Assembly: GCF_023283885.1 (NCBI RefSeq)
Contig: NZ_JAKILA010000020.1
Span: 1 to 64,000, forward strand
Direction: 5' to 3'
DNA length: 64,000 bases
From: Shewanella basaltis
GTDB taxonomy: Bacteria > Pseudomonadota > Gammaproteobacteria > Enterobacterales > Shewanellaceae
The position numbers and the translations under genes were made by a program. Below are positions 62,042 to 64,000 of the stretch, in pieces. Every line of letters starts with the position of its first letter. Position 1 is the stretch's first letter. The notes beneath the pieces were generated by a model that had not been told where the DNA came from, did not search any database, and saw nothing but the letters and a program-made list of their open reading frames with translations.

Positions 62042-62960
62042 AGGCCACGCGTTCTTCAACTGACATCGCTGGACCTTTCATGGCTTCAACATGTTTCAGT
62101 CGTGGTAAAATGCCTCTACCGTTGGCAATTTGAATGGTCAAACCAGGACGAGCATTCAATTCAAGTAGTAGTGGTCCTTTGTTTTTATCCAGTACCATGT
62201 CGGTACCTAAATAACCTAACTCACACATTTCATAAGCACTTGATGCCGTATGCAATAACGTTTCCCAATGCGGCACAGTGATATTAGACAGCGGGTAGTG
62301 GGTGTCTGGGTGTTTATCGACAGGCATGTCAAATTGTACAGCGTGTAAGCTCTTGCCTGTTGCAATATCTAACCCAACACCAACAGCGCCTTGGTGTAAG
62401 TTGGCTTTACCGTCAGAGGCGGCGGTCGATAAGCGTAACATTCCCATTACAGGGAAACCTTTAAATACGATTAAACGAATGTCAGGTACGCCTTCGTAAC
62501 TAAAGCCATCAAATACTGGATCAAACTCAATTAAGCCTTCAACAATTGCCACATCAGGCTTACCCCCCAGTGAAAATAAGCCACTGAGGATGTTCGACAC
62601 GTGTCGGTAAATTTCACTGTGGGTCACTTCATGGCCATTGGGTTTGTAATAGCAGCCATTGTTGACTTTAGTGATAACCAAAATCCCTTTACCACCAGAA
62701 CCTTTTGCAGGTTTGATAACAAAACCAGTACGGTCACTGACCATGGCTGGGATCTCTTGTATTTTGTGTTGCTCATGAACAACACCAATTAGGTCAGGAA
62801 CCGCAATGTTATTTGCAAGCGCAAGTTGTTTAGTGATCAACTTGTCATCAACGCGCTTATAAAATTTACGCTGATTATAGCGACCAATATAACTAATATT
62901 GCGCCTGTTCATATTCAGTACACCGCTACGGCTCAATTCCCAAGGCCAGGCGTACTTCAT
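62004..62960 (-). CDS. RimK-like ATP-grasp ligase (alpha-L-glutamate ligase-related)
   Basis: 318-residue ATP-grasp enzyme, probably cytosolic. VIKPAKGSGGKGILVI is the ATP-binding loop, VEGLIEFDPVFD and PDIRLIVFKG follow, and ELGYLGTDMVLDKNKGPLLLELNARPGLTIQ gives the metal-binding Glu and Asn. This matches the alpha-L-glutamate-ligase-related family (TIGR02291), which joins an amino acid to an unknown acceptor. Its ATG overlaps the stop of the upstream membrane gene (TAATG). Confidence 0.85.
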   Translation of the reverse strand: MKYAWPWELSRSGVLNMNRRNISYIGRYNQRKFYKRVDDKLITKQLALANNIAVPDLIGVVHEQHKIQEIPAMVSDRTGFVIKPAKGSGGKGILVITKVNNGCYYKPNGHEVTHSEIYRHVSNILSGLFSLGGKPDVAIVEGLIEFDPVFDGFSYEGVPDIRLIVFKGFPVMGMLRLSTAASDGKANLHQGAVGVGLDIATGKSLHAVQFDMPVDKHPDTHYPLSNITVPHWETLLHTASSAYEMCELGYLGTDMVLDKNKGPLLLELNARPGLTIQIANGRGILPRLKHVEAMKGPAMSVEERVAYAKKHFSSNPKF

Positions 62961-64000
62961 TATTTCTCTCCAACTAATGGTTTAAAGCGTTTTAACTCAG
63001 TTAGACGGTAGCCTGTGTATTGGCCCATCACTAATACTAGGGCTAAAATCACTAAGTGGATCCCTAAAAAGTTAAACACCCAATGTTGTACTAAATCGTT
63101 ATCCATAGCTAAGTAGGCAAGGGTTGCCACAAATAAACTGCCGCCACCGGCTACAAATACTTTTTTAGGGCCTTCTTCTTCCCACAAAATAGACATACGT
63201 TCAATTGTCCATGCAAGAATAATCATCGGGAAGAATGTCACTGTTAAGCCTTCACTTAATCCCAATTTGAATGAAATCAGTGTAAACAAGCCAATGATAA
63301 AAATAACCACAATAATTACCGCGGATATTCGGGATATTAATAGCAAGTTGAGTGTTGATAAGTACGAGCGGATCATTAAACCAAACGCAACAATCAATAA
63401 AAAGCCAATTAACCCAGTCAATAATGTGGTTTGGATAAAGGCTAGGGCGATTAACACTGGCATAAAGGTACCAGATGTTTTAATCCCAACAATAACCCGT
63501 AAAAACACCACCACTAAAACCCCGATTGGGATGAGCAAAATGCCTTTAAACAAACTTTGCTCTTCAAGTGGTAATTGATAAAGCGAGAAATCCCACGCGT
63601 TATCATTCATCATCATGTCAATAGATGTGGCCAATGCTGAACGTGTGTCTTGCAGCATAGAGAAGTTAACTTGAGAGTTAATACCGCCCATCACATCTAA
63701 TACAGAATGACCTGAGTATTCCCATAACACTAAGGTGTTATCGCGGCCTTGTTTGTTGTTTGGTACGTCAAACAACACCCATTCGCCTTTGTTATACACC
63801 TGCACATAAGAAGCTAATTGTTGGCGACGACGTTGATCTTCAAGTTGTAAGCCGTTAACGATGCGTGCTGGTACACCTTTTGAGTGCAGCATGTGCAAGA
63901 ACAAATCAGTAGACGTGTTTGCCGACAATAACAATGCCATATTTTGGCTTTGCTCTGGGTCATTGATTAAATTCATCAATTGTTGAGCAAAAGACAGGTT
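62960..64000 (-). CDS. Inactive transglutaminase fused to a multi-helix membrane domain (5' end outside window)
   Basis: At least 346 residues; the frame is open to the window edge, so the N-terminus is missing. The first part resembles a transglutaminase core (DLFLHMLHSKGVPARIVNGL, then SYVQVYNKGEWVLFDVPNN), but the positions of the catalytic Cys and His appear to be replaced. Then about seven membrane helices (for example GILLIPIGVLVVVFLRVIVG; TFFPMIILAWTIERMSILWE). Such UUP1/7TM-type proteins are repeatedly found next to RimK-like ligases. First visible gene of the operon. Confidence 0.8.
   Translation of the reverse strand, partial: NLSFAQQLMNLINDPEQSQNMALLLSANTSTDLFLHMLHSKGVPARIVNGLQLEDQRRRQQLASYVQVYNKGEWVLFDVPNNKQGRDNTLVLWEYSGHSVLDVMGGINSQVNFSMLQDTRSALATSIDMMMNDNAWDFSLYQLPLEEQSLFKGILLIPIGVLVVVFLRVIVGIKTSGTFMPVLIALAFIQTTLLTGLIGFLLIVAFGLMIRSYLSTLNLLLISRISAVIIVVIFIIGLFTLISFKLGLSEGLTVTFFPMIILAWTIERMSILWEEEGPKKVFVAGGGSLFVATLAYLAMDNDLVQHWVFNFLGIHLVILALVLVMGQYTGYRLTELKRFKPLVGEK

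Overview
The window looks like chromosomal DNA of a marine gammaproteobacterium, most probably Shewanella. The evidence is the protein sequences, the gene order (mltD-gloB-yafS-like-rnhA-dnaQ, letA/letB-yebG-msrC-proQ-prc, pyrD-zapC), the fused thiDE gene inside thiC-thiDE-thiF-thiS-thiG-thiH, a 1613-residue NAD-glutamate dehydrogenase, and fairly AT-rich DNA. Species cannot be named by eye. I see no prophage, transposase gene or CRISPR array.

Layout. 0.1-11.3 kb: rsmF (minus), an SpmA/SpmB-like membrane protein, then letB and a split letA on the minus strand, followed by plus-strand yebG (SOS box), msrC, proQ and prc. Apart from the extra membrane gene and a 196-bp repeat, this matches the E. 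coli let-rsmF / msrC-proQ-prc neighbourhood. 11.4-14.3 kb: pepN and a DUF2835 gene. 14.6-21.4 kb: a four-gene envelope set (DUF1302 barrel, DUF1329, YCF48-like, RND exporter). 21.8-28.4 kb: NAD-glutamate dehydrogenase, pyrD, zapC. 28.5-34.2 kb: a minus-strand catabolic cluster (two SDRs, histidine phosphatase, APH-type kinase, acyl-CoA dehydrogenase) with a divergent LysR gene; its composition suggests 4-hydroxyacyl-CoA catabolism. 34.4-39.2 kb: a chemoreceptor, an unknown small gene, rraA, an AsmA-family gene. 39.7-46.1 kb: mltD, gloB, a YafS-like methyltransferase, rnhA, dnaQ, a TIGR03503-type membrane protein and two identical tRNA-Asp genes. 46.4-55.6 kb: a TonB-dependent receptor with copper-site motifs, then the TPP-riboswitch-controlled thiamine operon. 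55.9-57.6 kb: a small Gln/Ala-rich protein and an HExxH protein. 58.1-64.0 kb: a LysR gene and a tightly coupled minus-strand operon (inactive transglutaminase/membrane protein, ATP-grasp ligase, M3-peptidase-like pseudoenzyme, DUF3541), whose first gene runs off the window.

The most unusual material is non-coding. A 196-bp MITE-like repeat occurs five times (one copy cut by the window start) with 18-bp inverted ends and 4-bp target duplications. Its core is exactly 57 nt in all four complete copies, folds into a hairpin, and one copy carries compensatory base changes. A second, otherwise different repeat carries a 57-nt core with the same ends and fold, and has itself been split by one copy of the first repeat. 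The most interesting protein-level system is the terminal operon, which pairs an apparently active ATP-grasp ligase with two proteins that look like dead enzymes.
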